DNA of 64,000 nucleotides from Seleniibacterium sp963677135 (GCA_963677135.2 CAXXLS010000004.1:1-64000), one strand, 5' to 3'; shown: positions 1 to 8,937, counted from the first letter of the stretch. Numbers and translations are program-made. The notes: generated by a model from the sequence alone, not told the origin.

Positions 1-1002
1 CTTGGCCCGGCCGACCTGAATCAGGCCGTCACAGGACTGAGCCCGTTCACTGGCGTAACTCAGCAGGGAGGCCTCGTGGCGGGCCAGGGCGGCACGGTCC
101 AGGCCGTCCAGGTACGCGATGGCTGCCGCCAGCCCGACTGCCCCGGCGATATTGGGGGTGCCGGCCTCAAACTTGTAGGGCAGCTGGTTGTAGGTCGTTT
201 TCGCAAAGGTGACGCTTTCGATCATTTCTCCGCCGCCGAGGAAGGGCGGCATGCTGTCAAGCAGTTCGCGTTTGCCATAGAGGACGCCGATTCCGGTCGG
301 ACCGAACATTTTGTGGCCGGAAAAAGCATAGAAATCAGCGCCCAGGGCCTGTACGTCGATGGGCCAGTGACTGATCCCCTGGGCTCCGTCGATCAGGACC
401 ACGGCTCCGGCGTCATGCCCCATCCTGATGATCTCGTCAATGGGGTTGACCGTGCCGAGACTGTTGCAGACGTGGGCACAGGCCAGGATTTTGACCGGAT
501 GCCGGAGGAGCAGACGGCCCAGTTCCTCCAGGTCGATGTCGCCACTTGAATCGACGGGAATGGCGATCAGCCTGGCGCCCTTGCGCGCTGCGGCCATCTG
601 CCAGGGGACGATGTTGGCATGGTGCTCCATGGTCGGGGCGAGGATCACGTCTCCGGGATTCAGGGCCGTTTCACCATAGCAGTGAGCCACCAGGTTGATG
701 CTCTCGGTCGTCCCCCTGGTCCAGATGATCTCCTCCTGGTGGCGCGCCTTGATAAAGGTCCGAACCGCCTGGCGGGCATGTTCGAATCTGCGGGTCGCCC
801 GGTCGCTCAGGGCGTAGCTGCCGCGATGCACATTGGCGTTGTCGTGGCGGTAGAAATCGCATATCGCGTTGATAACAAGGTCCGGCTTCTGGGTCGTGGA
901 GGCGTTGTCCAGGTAGACCAGGGGCTGCCCGTTGACCTGCTGGTCAAGGATGGGAAAGTCCTGGCGGATCACCTGCGGATCAAAGGGCGTCACCGAGGTC
1001 AT
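1..1002 (-). CDS. sufS: Cysteine desulfurase SufS (partial, C-terminus outside window)
   Basis: A 334-codon open frame runs from an ATG at 1002 off the left edge. It encodes a class V PLP-dependent cysteine desulfurase that takes sulfur from cysteine for Fe-S cluster assembly by the SUF system. Visible motifs include the N-terminal LVYLDNASTTQKP, the DGAQG cofactor segment and the PLP-lysine motif SGHKMFGPTG. The catalytic cysteine loop near residue 365 lies beyond the edge, so catalytic competence cannot be judged. Its ATG overlaps the sufD stop (ATGA), indicating translational coupling at the end of a sufBCDS operon. Family assignment is firm; SufS rather than NifS or IscS is inferred from the operon. 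Confidence 0.93.
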   Translation of the reverse strand, partial: MTSVTPFDPQVIRQDFPILDQQVNGQPLVYLDNASTTQKPDLVINAICDFYRHDNANVHRGSYALSDRATRRFEHARQAVRTFIKARHQEEIIWTRGTTESINLVAHCYGETALNPGDVILAPTMEHHANIVPWQMAAARKGARLIAIPVDSSGDIDLEELGRLLLRHPVKILACAHVCNSLGTVNPIDEIIRMGHDAGAVVLIDGAQGISHWPIDVQALGADFYAFSGHKMFGPTGIGVLYGKRELLDSMPPFLGGGEMIESVTFAKTTYNQLPYKFEAGTPNIAGAVGLAAAIAYLDGLDRAALARHEASLLSYASERAQSCDGLIQVGRAK

Positions 1003-2318
1003 GAGGCGTCACCGTGCTGTTGTGGCGCTGCGGTCAGAATGGAGTCCAGCAGCGGTTGCAGATAGCGTGCTAACGGGGTTAGCGGAATCTGCTCGATCAG
1101 TTCGTTGATAAAGGCGTAGCTGAGCAGCGTTTCGGCGTCCTGCTTTTTAAGGCCGCGGCTCTGCATGTAGTAGAGGGCCTGCTCGTCAAGACGGGCGACG
1201 GTGGCGCCGTGGGCACAGCGCACGTCGTCGGCATAGATTTCCAGCTCCGGCTTGGTATAAATCTCCGCGTCGGGACTGACCAGCAGGTTTCTGTTGCTCA
1301 GTTCGGCCAGGGTTTTCTGAGCGTCCTGATGAATATGAATGCGGCCATTGAAAACCGCCGTGCTGGTGTCTGCCATGATCCCCCGAAAAACTTCATTGGT
1401 GGTGCAATCCGGCACCCGGTGTTCAATGCAGCTGTGAAAATCGATATGCTCATTGCCCCGGGGCAGGTAGATCCCGTTCATCTCACAGTGCGATCCGCCT
1501 TTCAGGTGGTGGACGACCAGGTCATTGCGCTGGCATCTTCCTCCCAGGGCCAGGTTGAAGCCGTCATAGCGGGCGCCGGTCGCCAGGGCCGTATGCGCTG
1601 CCGACAGGCCGACCGCTTCGGCCCCGGCTGTTCCCAGCCGGTAGTGGTTGAGGCAGGCGTTTGCGGCAAGTTCAATCTCGGTCAGGTGATTGGCGAAGCT
1701 GGCGGCCGTCGGGGTGAGAGACAGGTGGTGTTCGATCAGTTGGCCCCGTGCCCCCTCGGCCAGGTCGCAGATGATCCGGGTGGCGCCCGGATCGCTGCAA
1801 CTGCCGGGGCCGGCGATGAACACCACATGGACCGGGTGTTCAAGTTGCGTGTGAGGCGGCAGTTGCAGCAGGACACCGTCCCTGAGCAGGCTCAGGTTCT
1901 GCCAGGCGCCGATATGCGCGTCTGTATTCAGGGCCAGTTCAAACGTCCTGTTGATCCGGCCGGCACAGGCCGCCTGTTCGCTGTCAGCGAGTTGCGAGAA
2001 CAGTTTCAGACAGCCGCGGGCGCGGTCCAGACCGCAGGACAGGTCGGGCTGAAAGCGGCCGTCCAGAAACACCAGACGGATGCCGTCCAGGTCCGCCATC
2101 GTCACCATGTCCTCCGTCGGCAGCGGGATGTCGACGGGACGCTCCCTGGGCAGATTGTCGATCGCTTCGGTCATGGGGGTGTGCAGCCAGTATTCGGTCT
2201 TGCGCCCCGGCCAGGAGAGGGTGGCCAGCTTCCGGTGCGCCCGATCCCGCACCGTGCTCAGCCAGCTCAGTGGCGAGGGGGCGTTTGCAGGGGCTGATGA
2301 AGACGTCGTCACGTTCAT
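999..2318 (-). CDS. sufD: Fe-S cluster assembly protein SufD
   Basis: SufD is the SufB paralogue that completes the SufBC2D scaffold complex in the cytoplasm. The 439-residue protein has the family's right-handed beta-helix core ending in a segment with CAHGATVARLDEQALYYMQSRG, whose His is conserved in SufB/SufD, then a helical C-terminus. I chose the ATG at 2318 because AAGGA sits nine bases upstream of it; the ATG at 2327 directly abuts that site. The gene starts 12 bases after the sufC stop and overlaps sufS by 4 bases. Length fits the family (about 420). Confidence 0.93.
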   Translation of the reverse strand: MNVTTSSSAPANAPSPLSWLSTVRDRAHRKLATLSWPGRKTEYWLHTPMTEAIDNLPRERPVDIPLPTEDMVTMADLDGIRLVFLDGRFQPDLSCGLDRARGCLKLFSQLADSEQAACAGRINRTFELALNTDAHIGAWQNLSLLRDGVLLQLPPHTQLEHPVHVVFIAGPGSCSDPGATRIICDLAEGARGQLIEHHLSLTPTAASFANHLTEIELAANACLNHYRLGTAGAEAVGLSAAHTALATGARYDGFNLALGGRCQRNDLVVHHLKGGSHCEMNGIYLPRGNEHIDFHSCIEHRVPDCTTNEVFRGIMADTSTAVFNGRIHIHQDAQKTLAELSNRNLLVSPDAEIYTKPELEIYADDVRCAHGATVARLDEQALYYMQSRGLKKQDAETLLSYAFINELIEQIPLTPLARYLQPLLDSILTAAPQQHGDAS

Positions 2319-2330
2319 GATAGTCATTCC

Positions 2331-3071
2331 TTACTGCTCGATCCAGCCGTAGCCTTTTTGCTCCAGTTCAAGGGCCAGTTCCTTGCCGCCGGAGCGGACA
2401 ATCCGCCCCTTGGCGAAGACGTGGACATAATCCGGGACGATGTAATCGAGCAGGCGCTGGTAGTGGGTGATGACGATAAAGGATCGCTCCGGGCTGCGCT
2501 GGGCGTTGACCCCGTCAGCGACGACCTGGAGGGCGTCAATGTCCAGCCCGGAGTCCGTTTCGTCCATGATGACCAGTTTCGGCTCCAGGAGCATCATCTG
2601 CATCAGCTCGTTGCGTTTCTTCTCCCCGCCGGAAAAACCCTCGTTCACTCCCCGCTTCAGAAAATCCGGATCCAGGTCGACCGCCCGGCATTTCTCCCGG
2701 GCCAGCTTCAGGAAGGCGACGCCGTCCAAAGGCTCCTGCCCCCGGGCTTTGCGGTGGGCGTCAAGGGACGCTTTCATGAATTCCAGGTTGGAGACCCCGG
2801 GAATCTCGATCGGGGCCTGAAAGGCCAGGAACACGCCGGCCCGGGCTCTTTCGTCGGCGTCCATATCGAGCAGGGACGTTCCGTCCAGCTCGATATCCCC
2901 GGTCGTCACGTCATAGCCTTCACGCCCGGAAATGACATAGCTCAAAGTACTCTTGCCGGCGCCGTTGGGGCCCATGATGGCGTGGATTTCACCGGCGCCG
3001 ATCTCAAGATCGAGGCCGTTGATGATCTGTTTGTCGTCAATATTCGCATGCAGGTTTTTAATGGATAACAT
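2331..3071 (-). CDS. sufC: Fe-S assembly ATPase SufC
   Basis: This is the ABC-type ATPase of the SufBC2D scaffold, soluble rather than part of a transporter. Walker A GPNGAGKST, the ABC signature FSGGEKKRNE and Walker B LVIMDETDSGLD are all present, followed by the H-loop ITHYQR. The ATG at 3071 is preferred over one at 3098 because AAGGAA lies about seven bases upstream and the protein then begins MLSIKNLHAN, the usual SufC N-terminus. The 246-residue length is normal. It lies between sufB and sufD in the operon order BCDS. Confidence 0.96.
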   Translation of the reverse strand: MLSIKNLHANIDDKQIINGLDLEIGAGEIHAIMGPNGAGKSTLSYVISGREGYDVTTGDIELDGTSLLDMDADERARAGVFLAFQAPIEIPGVSNLEFMKASLDAHRKARGQEPLDGVAFLKLAREKCRAVDLDPDFLKRGVNEGFSGGEKKRNELMQMMLLEPKLVIMDETDSGLDIDALQVVADGVNAQRSPERSFIVITHYQRLLDYIVPDYVHVFAKGRIVRSGGKELALELEQKGYGWIEQ

Positions 3072-3107
3072 GAAAAATTCCTTCTTGTATGGTCTCATCG
3101 GCGCGGC

Positions 3108-4544
3108 TCAGCCGACGGATCCTTCCAGGCTGACTTCCAGCAGCTTGCCGGCTTCGGCGGCGAATTCCATGGGGAGTTTTTTAAAGACCTCTTTGCAGAA
3201 CCCGTTGACGATCATCGAAATGGCTTTCTCGGTGTCGATGCCCCGCTGCTGACAGAGGAACAGCTGGTCGTCGCTGACCTTTGACGTGGTCGCTTCATGT
3301 TCGACGATGGCGCCCGGGTTGTGGCTTTCGATATAGGGGAAGGTATGGGCGCCGCAGCGATCGCCGATGAGCAGCGAATCGCACTGGCTGAAGTTGCGGG
3401 CCCCGCTCGCTCCACGGCTCATCCGAACCAGTCCGCGGTAGGCGTTCTGGCTTTTGCCGGCGGAAATCCCCTTGGAGATGATGGTGGACCTGGTGTTTCT
3501 GCCCAGGTGGATCATCTTGGTCCCGGTGTCCGCCTGCTGATAATTGTTGGTGACCGCCACGGAATAGAACTCGCCGGTACTGTGGTCCCCCTTGAGGATG
3601 CAGCTCGGGTATTTCCAGGTAATTGCCGAGCCGGTCTCCACCTGCGTCCAGGAGATTTTCGCGTGATGATGGGCGATCCCGCGCTTGGTGACGAAATTGT
3701 AGATACCGCCTTTTCCTTCCTTGTTCCCCGGGTACCAGTTCTGCACCGTCGAATACTTGATGTCGGCATGATCCAGGGCGATCAGTTCGACGACCGCCGC
3801 ATGGAGCTGATTCTCGTCCCGCATGGGAGCGGTGCAGCCTTCGAGATAGCTGACCTGGCTCCCTTCGTCGGCGATGATCAGGGTCCGTTCAAACTGTCCG
3901 GTTTTCGATTCGTTGATCCGGAAATAGGAACTGAGTTCCATGGGGCACGTCACCCCTTTGGGAATGTAGACGAAGGACCCGTCACTGAACACGGCGCTGT
4001 TCAGGGCCGCAAAGAAGTTATCGCGCTGGGGGACGACGGAGCCGAGGTATTTGCGGACCAGGTCCGGGTACTCCTGGACCGCTTCGCTGATCGGCATGAA
4101 AATGACACCGACCTCTTTGAGCTTGTCGCGGAAGGTGGTGGCCACGGAGACGGAGTCGAACACCGCATCGACGGCAATGCCTTCCAGGGCTTTCTGCTCC
4201 TGCAGCGGGATGCCCAGTTTCTCATAGGTGGCGAGCACTTCGGGGTCCACCTCATCGAGGCTTTTGGGGCGGTCTTTCATGCTTTTGGGGGCAGAAAAAT
4301 AAGACACCTGCTGAAAGTCGATATCCGGAAGGTTCAGGTGCGCCCACAGGGGGAGCATTTTTTCCTGCCAGATCCGGAAACTTTCCAGGCGCCATTCCAG
4401 CAGCCACTCCGGCTCGTTCTTCCGGGTCGAGATATAGCGGATGACATCTTCATTCAGGCCGGGTGGCAGGGTGTCCGATTCGACACTGGTCACAAACCCG
4501 GCCTGGTATTCTTTTTCCAGGTATTTGTCAATTTCTTCTGGCAT
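3108..4544 (-). CDS. sufB: Fe-S cluster assembly protein SufB
   Basis: SufB is the scaffold on which the nascent Fe-S cluster is built. The 478-residue protein carries the family hallmarks EPEWLLEWRLESF, VFSDGSFVYIPKGVTCPMELSSYFRIN, SYLEGCTAP and the C-terminal EHEATTSKVSDDQLFYL-like segment (here ...QLFLCQQRGID). The ATG at 4544 (MPEEIDKYL) is chosen because AAGGA precedes it by about six bases; the upstream in-frame extension to 4661 has no family resemblance and lies in the 5' leader. It is the first gene of the operon, 36 bases before sufC. No sufU or SufE-like gene is seen inside the window. Confidence 0.96.
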   Translation of the reverse strand: MPEEIDKYLEKEYQAGFVTSVESDTLPPGLNEDVIRYISTRKNEPEWLLEWRLESFRIWQEKMLPLWAHLNLPDIDFQQVSYFSAPKSMKDRPKSLDEVDPEVLATYEKLGIPLQEQKALEGIAVDAVFDSVSVATTFRDKLKEVGVIFMPISEAVQEYPDLVRKYLGSVVPQRDNFFAALNSAVFSDGSFVYIPKGVTCPMELSSYFRINESKTGQFERTLIIADEGSQVSYLEGCTAPMRDENQLHAAVVELIALDHADIKYSTVQNWYPGNKEGKGGIYNFVTKRGIAHHHAKISWTQVETGSAITWKYPSCILKGDHSTGEFYSVAVTNNYQQADTGTKMIHLGRNTRSTIISKGISAGKSQNAYRGLVRMSRGASGARNFSQCDSLLIGDRCGAHTFPYIESHNPGAIVEHEATTSKVSDDQLFLCQQRGIDTEKAISMIVNGFCKEVFKKLPMEFAAEAGKLLEVSLEGSVG

Positions 4545-4687
4545 ACAGGTCCTTGATGATGCAAAGGTTCCAGGCGGTCGGCGGAATGCCCGTACCAGCG
4601 CCTGGCCCTGATGAACGTCGTCACAGTCGATCCAACAGCTCGTCATGATTTGAAAAGCCATGACTGAATATAGGTTGGTGCCATCTG

Positions 4688-4720
4688 ATTATGCAAATCC
4701 TGACCTGATTAGTCAACTAT
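4688..4720 (-). promoter_or_regulatory. suf promoter with overlapping IscR-like site
   Basis: Read on the minus strand, TTGACT (4711-4716) and CATAAT (4688-4693) are separated by exactly 17 bases, a good sigma70 promoter starting about 135 bases upstream of sufB. The -35 region lies inside 4696-4720, which matches the type I IscR consensus at all ten bases of its left half (ATAGTTGACT) and keeps the GTC-purine-purine core of the right half. An Rrf2-family Fe-S sensor repressing suf is the natural reading; the regulator gene is not in the window. Confidence 0.7.
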
Positions 4721-4751
4721 GGGGATGGTGATTATCTGTGCCGGCACAGAT

Positions 4752-4785
4752 AAAAAAAGAGCGCCAGGCGTGTTGCCCGGCGCTC
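4752..4785 (-). terminator. Intrinsic terminator after the flavodiiron gene
   Basis: On the minus strand, a GC-rich stem (GAGCGCCGGG against its near-complement, 7-nt loop) is followed by seven T residues. It lies about 30 bases past the fprA stop and separates this operon from the suf promoter. Confidence 0.9.
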
Positions 4786-4815
4786 CGATGTAGACGTGGA
4801 TCTGGGGTGAGACAG

Positions 4816-6039
4816 TTATTTCGCGCAGAATTCCTTGACCGCTCTGGCCAGTTCCTGGCTGCGCTGCATCGCGAGATCCATCTCGATATCGCCGGGGGCG
4901 CCTTTCCACTCGATAGGCTCGACGAATTCCCATTTCAGTTTTTCAGTCAGCGCGGTCAGTTCGCGCTGGGCGCCTCCCGACCAGCCGGCGGAACCGAAGC
5001 GCAGGACTTTTTTGTTCCAGACCTTCTTACGGCGGAACATGTCGATGACCCAGGCCATGGGCGGGAACATCTCGTATTCGTAGGTCGGCATGCCGAGGAT
5101 CAGTCCGGCGGATTTCCAGGCCGAAGCGAGGATGACCCCGACGTGTTCTTCCGGAACCCGGTGCACGTGAACCGGCAGTCCTTCTTTTCTGACCCCCTGG
5201 ACGATCGTGTTGACCAGCTTTTCCGTGTTACCGTACATGCTTGACCAGATGACGGTCACTTCCGGTTCGGCAGGCCCGTTCATATAGCTGGCGAAACGGG
5301 TATAGGAGTCGATGATCGCTTTTGGGTTTTCCCGCCAGATAATCCCGTGGGACGGGGCGATCACCTTGATGTCGAGGTCCTTGAGCTTTTCGATCCCCTT
5401 GGTGACGAAGGTCGAGAAACTGGATACGATATTGGCGTAGTAGCGCAGGGCCTCGTTGATGAAGAACTCATGCTGGGTCGTAGAGAGCTGATCATCAAAG
5501 TAGACATCGTTCAGAATGCCGTAGGAACCGAAGGCGTCGCAGGAAAACAGGGTGCCGCTGCTCTGCTCGTAGGTCATCATGGTTTCCGGCCAGTGGATAT
5601 TGGGCGTTTCATAAAAGGTCAGCACCTTGCCGTCGCCCAGATCGAGGGTGTCGCCGTCCTTGACGATATGAACATTTTCCTCGATGTCGTAAAAGTTTTT
5701 GAGCAGCGGCGCAGATTTGGCCGTCAGGAAAATCTTGACGTCCGGGTTTTTCTTGTGAAAGGTGGGCAGCCAGCTGTTGTGATCCGGTTCCATGTGGTTG
5801 AGGATCAGGTAATCGATTTTCTTGGCTTCAAGGGAAATGGATTGCAGTTCGGACTCGAACTCGGCCGGCTTGCCATTGACATCTTCAATAAGATCGATCA
5901 AGGCAGTTTTTTCACCCTGGACGATGTAAGCGTTGATGGAAATGCCGTTCGGCATGGGCCACATGCCCTCGAAGAGCTGGTAGCTTTCCAGGTTGACGGG
6001 TAAACAGTAAATGCCTTCGGTAATTTTGACTGCCTTCAT
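4816..6039 (-). CDS. fprA: Flavodiiron protein (FprA family)
   Basis: A cytoplasmic diiron flavoprotein that reduces O2 to water and/or NO to N2O. Residues 1-250 form a metallo-beta-lactamase-like domain with the diiron ligands in NHMEPDH (H82, E84, D86, H87), IHWPETMM, SCDAFGS and PSHG. Residues from about 255 form a flavodoxin domain beginning VTVIWSSMYGNTEKL, the FMN phosphate loop. Length (407) is typical of the short class without rubredoxin. It begins 34 bases after the last MinD-ferredoxin gene and is probably the last gene of that operon. Whether its preferred substrate is O2 or NO cannot be told from sequence. Confidence 0.95.
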   Translation of the reverse strand: MKAVKITEGIYCLPVNLESYQLFEGMWPMPNGISINAYIVQGEKTALIDLIEDVNGKPAEFESELQSISLEAKKIDYLILNHMEPDHNSWLPTFHKKNPDVKIFLTAKSAPLLKNFYDIEENVHIVKDGDTLDLGDGKVLTFYETPNIHWPETMMTYEQSSGTLFSCDAFGSYGILNDVYFDDQLSTTQHEFFINEALRYYANIVSSFSTFVTKGIEKLKDLDIKVIAPSHGIIWRENPKAIIDSYTRFASYMNGPAEPEVTVIWSSMYGNTEKLVNTIVQGVRKEGLPVHVHRVPEEHVGVILASAWKSAGLILGMPTYEYEMFPPMAWVIDMFRRKKVWNKKVLRFGSAGWSGGAQRELTALTEKLKWEFVEPIEWKGAPGDIEMDLAMQRSQELARAVKEFCAK

Positions 6040-6073
6040 CAGGTGTTTCCTCTTTCGTGTCTAGTCGGTTAGT

Positions 6074-6934
6074 TCAGGGATCTTCCAAAATCCTGGTCAC
6101 GAGCTTTTTGAATAACTCCTGGTAACTCTTAAGGTCGGTAAACGTCTGTCGCTGCTGAAGCGCTTCCGGAATCTTGGGGTCGTAGGCGATTCTGCCGACC
6201 AGCGTGCCACCGTATTCGTTGACTGATTGAATGATCTGTCGATCTATCCCCTCGTTGAAACCCGCTTTGTTGATCAGCACCAGGTGCGGGATGGAGAACG
6301 TCTTTATCAGACCGGCCAGTCGGCGGTAATCGGACAGGCCGGACAGGCTTTCTTCAACAACCGCCAGGACCAGATCGTTGCCGGTCAGGGACGAGATGGC
6401 CTGACAGCTGGTTCCCGGTGGTCCATCTGTAATAATGTAGGAAATATTCCTATCTTTTGCAACCGCCGTCGCCTCGCGCCTGATGCGGGTGATCAGTTTG
6501 CCGCTGTTGTCCTCACCGGGGATCAGGTCGGCATGAACCAGGTACCCGTTGTCGAGACGGCTGATATACCATGCTCCGCTGATCCGATCCGTCATGCTGA
6601 TGGCGCCGGACGGGCAGACGAAGGTACACAGGGCGCAGCCTTCGCACTCGCTGGTGATTTCGGGCCTTCCGGCCGCACTTGCCCGAATTGCGGCGAAGCG
6701 GCAGGCGGCCATGCAGTGTCCGCAGGCGGTGCAGCTGTCCGTATCGATGCGAGCAATATCCATACCATAATAAGGCTGGGATTCCTGGCGACTATGGTTC
6801 AAAAGCAGCGGCAGGTTCGAGGCGTTGACATCGGCATCGACGGCAATGACCTGGTCGAGCGTTTTTACCAGCGAAGCCGTGACCGATGTTTTCCCGGCGC
6901 CCCCTTTGCCACTGAGTACGACAATCTGGCGCAT
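6074..6934 (-). CDS. MinD-type ATPase with inserted 2[4Fe-4S] ferredoxin domain (ORP operon)
   Basis: A 286-residue cytoplasmic P-loop ATPase of the MinD/Mrp superfamily with deviant Walker A SGKGGAGKTS at the N-terminus. Between about residues 60 and 110 it carries two four-cysteine clusters (CTACGHCMAAC and CEGCALCTFVC). The DGPPGTSC segment is the Walker B region. This architecture is that of the paired ATPases of the orange-protein (ORP) complex operon of Desulfovibrio. Its ATG overlaps the preceding gene's TAA by one base. It probably binds or transfers a metal cluster with the neighbouring NifX/ORP-domain protein; the exact substrate is not known from sequence. Confidence 0.9.
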   Translation of the reverse strand: MRQIVVLSGKGGAGKTSVTASLVKTLDQVIAVDADVNASNLPLLLNHSRQESQPYYGMDIARIDTDSCTACGHCMAACRFAAIRASAAGRPEITSECEGCALCTFVCPSGAISMTDRISGAWYISRLDNGYLVHADLIPGEDNSGKLITRIRREATAVAKDRNISYIITDGPPGTSCQAISSLTGNDLVLAVVEESLSGLSDYRRLAGLIKTFSIPHLVLINKAGFNEGIDRQIIQSVNEYGGTLVGRIAYDPKIPEALQQRQTFTDLKSYQELFKKLVTRILEDP

Positions 6935-7764
6935 TAGGCTAACTCCATGACTTTACGAATGAATTCAAACAGGCTGCGATGGACTTCGGGAAACTCCCGA
7001 CTCAGAATGTGGCCGGCGAGATTGGCCCGGTGATAGTCCGCGTCAAGGGGCAGCCAGATCTCGGGTTTTTTGCTGTGCTGTGCAAATTGGCGATCCAGGA
7101 GCTCGCAGTTCTGCACCTTGTTGGCAATGATTGCATAATTTTTGTTCATCTCCACCAGGATCTGCTCCGTCTGCTGCATATCGTGCAGGCCGAACGGGGT
7201 GGGTTCGGCAACCAGGATGACAAAATCCGCCGGTTTGATTGCGGCTACGGCCGCGCAGGAATTCCCGGGAGGACCGTCGATGACCGCGTTCCTCTCCCTG
7301 TCGATCCTTTTGACCAGTTCTGAAATCAGGTAGGTGCCCCGGGTTGACCCGACGATCAGGTCACCGATGTGAACCTGGTTGCCGATCCGGCCTGAATAAC
7401 CGCTGCGGATCGATCCGACCGGGGTCTCCCGGTAGCTGACCGCCTGCTGGGGACAGACCAGTTCGCATACGCCGCAGCCGTGACAGAGCTGTTCTGACAG
7501 GTAGACGGTTTCGAGGATCTTGTAGAGGGCGTTGAAACGACATTCTTTGGTGCACAGGCCGCAACCGTTGCAGAGCGTTTCGTTGAAGACCGGGGTAGGC
7601 TGGGTGATCGTCTCGGAGGTGGAAAACTCGGGCTGGAGAAAGTACTCGGCATTGGGGGCGTCGACATCCAGGTCATAAAACGCGGCGTTCATGACCTCGG
7701 CAAGGGAAACAGCAAGGGTGGTTTTGCCCGCCCCACCCTTGCCGCTGACAACCGTGACGATCAC
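6934..7764 (-). CDS. MinD-type ATPase with inserted 2[4Fe-4S] ferredoxin domain (ORP operon, first copy)
   Basis: Paralogue of the next gene: 276 residues, deviant Walker A SGKGGAGKTT at residue 8, two ferredoxin-like clusters (CNGCGLCTKEC and CHGCGVCELVC) at about residues 65-105, and DGPPGNSC. Translation starts at a GTG two bases after the TAA of the upstream ORP-domain gene. The two ATPases probably act as a heterodimer, as proposed for the ORP complex, coupling ATP hydrolysis to cluster assembly or insertion. Function beyond the family is inference. Confidence 0.9.
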   Translation of the reverse strand: MIVTVVSGKGGAGKTTLAVSLAEVMNAAFYDLDVDAPNAEYFLQPEFSTSETITQPTPVFNETLCNGCGLCTKECRFNALYKILETVYLSEQLCHGCGVCELVCPQQAVSYRETPVGSIRSGYSGRIGNQVHIGDLIVGSTRGTYLISELVKRIDRERNAVIDGPPGNSCAAVAAIKPADFVILVAEPTPFGLHDMQQTEQILVEMNKNYAIIANKVQNCELLDRQFAQHSKKPEIWLPLDADYHRANLAGHILSREFPEVHRSLFEFIRKVMELA

Positions 7765-8508
7765 TTATGCGCCTCCGCCGCAGACCTGGGCCGGGCTGAG
7801 GGGCTGGAGCTGATTGCTCAGGAACATGTCGACGGTCTCCTGAACGGTCTGACCGCTGCCGCCGAACACCTCGATACCGCTCTGGCGGAAGCCCTGCAGC
7901 GGGCGACCGCCGATGCCGGCGACCACCAGGTTGGACACGTAGTTCCCTTTGAGCAGCATGACCGGAGCGAAACAGCCACCGGTGGTGTGGCCGCCGTTTT
8001 TCAGGGGGATGACGTTGACGACCTGGTTGTCCTTGATATCGATGAGCATATAATAGTTGCATTTGCCGAAGTGGCCGGAGCGGGTTGCGTTCATTCCGGC
8101 ATCGGTGTCGGCCGGTACGGCCAGGCGGGTTGCCCCCTCGGCCGGAGGGGCAACGGTGGCGTCCTGTCCCCCGGCTTCCTGCTGGGTGTCATCGTCGACG
8201 GCCAGCTGGTCCAGGACCTGCTCGACGGTGCCGGTGGTGTTTTCGACATATTTGACACCGGCCTTGTCGAGGACATCGGCGGCCTTCGGACCCACCGCAC
8301 CGGTATACAGGATGTTGACCTTGTATTCGGCCATCAGCTGGGCCGCACCGGTACCGGCACCGTTGGACGCTTCAATTCCCTTGCTGTTGTCATGGGCGTA
8401 GACTTCGCCGGTCAGGGTGTTGGCAATCATGAAATAGGCGGCTCGCCCGAAGCGTGGATCGATTTCTGATTGCAGAGAGCGCTCTTTTGACGTTATTGCG
8501 ACAATCAT
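7765..8508 (-). CDS. Tandem NifX/ORP-domain (dinitrogenase iron-molybdenum cofactor family) protein
   Basis: The 247-residue protein contains two copies of the roughly 100-residue NifX/NafY/ORP fold joined by a Gln/Pro/Ala-rich linker at about residues 115-140. The first starts MIVAITS...IDPRFGRAAYF and has the NILYTGAVGPKAA segment; the second has GHFGKCNYYMLIDI, GGCFAPVMLLKG and VVAGIGGRPLQGF. Single-domain ORP in Desulfovibrio binds a Mo-Cu-S cluster, and related domains carry FeMo-co precursors. It ends VCGGGA, possibly a metal-binding tail. RBS GGAG lies upstream. The duplicated-domain form and its place before the two ATPases suggest it is the cluster carrier of this operon. Confidence 0.85.
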   Translation of the reverse strand: MIVAITSKERSLQSEIDPRFGRAAYFMIANTLTGEVYAHDNSKGIEASNGAGTGAAQLMAEYKVNILYTGAVGPKAADVLDKAGVKYVENTTGTVEQVLDQLAVDDDTQQEAGGQDATVAPPAEGATRLAVPADTDAGMNATRSGHFGKCNYYMLIDIKDNQVVNVIPLKNGGHTTGGCFAPVMLLKGNYVSNLVVAGIGGRPLQGFRQSGIEVFGGSGQTVQETVDMFLSNQLQPLSPAQVCGGGA

Positions 8509-8673
8509 TTTTTGTTCTCCATTCCGTAGGTGTTGGTTGCTGCGTTGTTCAACGCAGCGTCTCTGGTGCTGTCGTGAAATTCTTTTTTCTGCGTTCTTCC
8601 GCCCTCAGCCGCTCAGCGTTGAAAACCGCCACCCGGGCCTTTGCAGCGCAGGGTGACGGACAGCGGGTGTTCT

Positions 8674-8937
8674 TTAAAGGTTCGGATTGTTCGACATCAG
8701 CCGGAAGCGGCAGTTGCTTCTGCGCCCGGCGACCGGACGCTGTGGCTCTTCCTGGTTGGTCAGGCAGAATCTCCGCCCCTGGCCGCGTTGGCCGAAACCA
8801 TTTGCGGAGCCGCCCTGTTTCTGTCCGCGGCCCCAGCCGGCGCCGCATTGCTGCATCTGGTTCGTTCCCGCCCGGCGCAAACCTCTGCCCATACCCGATC
8901 CTTGCCCCAGAGGGCCTGTTCCGTCCTTAAAAGGCAT
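8674..8937 (-). CDS. DUF5320-family small Gly/Arg-rich protein
   Basis: An 87-residue protein starting MPFKDGTGPLGQGSGMGRGLRR, the hallmark of DUF5320 proteins, which are usually found next to NifX/ORP-domain genes. The middle is rich in Gly, Gln and Arg and the tail is low complexity. AGGAGA lies seven bases before the ATG. It is the first gene of the operon, 165 bases before the ORP-domain gene. No function is known; association with the ORP/NifX proteins is by context only. Confidence 0.75.
   Translation of the reverse strand: MPFKDGTGPLGQGSGMGRGLRRAGTNQMQQCGAGWGRGQKQGGSANGFGQRGQGRRFCLTNQEEPQRPVAGRRSNCRFRLMSNNPNL

Noticed and set aside
76..2352. Several plus-strand open frames of 70-360 codons opposite the suf genes
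   Set aside because: They are antisense shadows of sufS, sufD and sufC, with no recognisable motifs and Arg/Gly-rich composition typical of GC-rich antisense frames.
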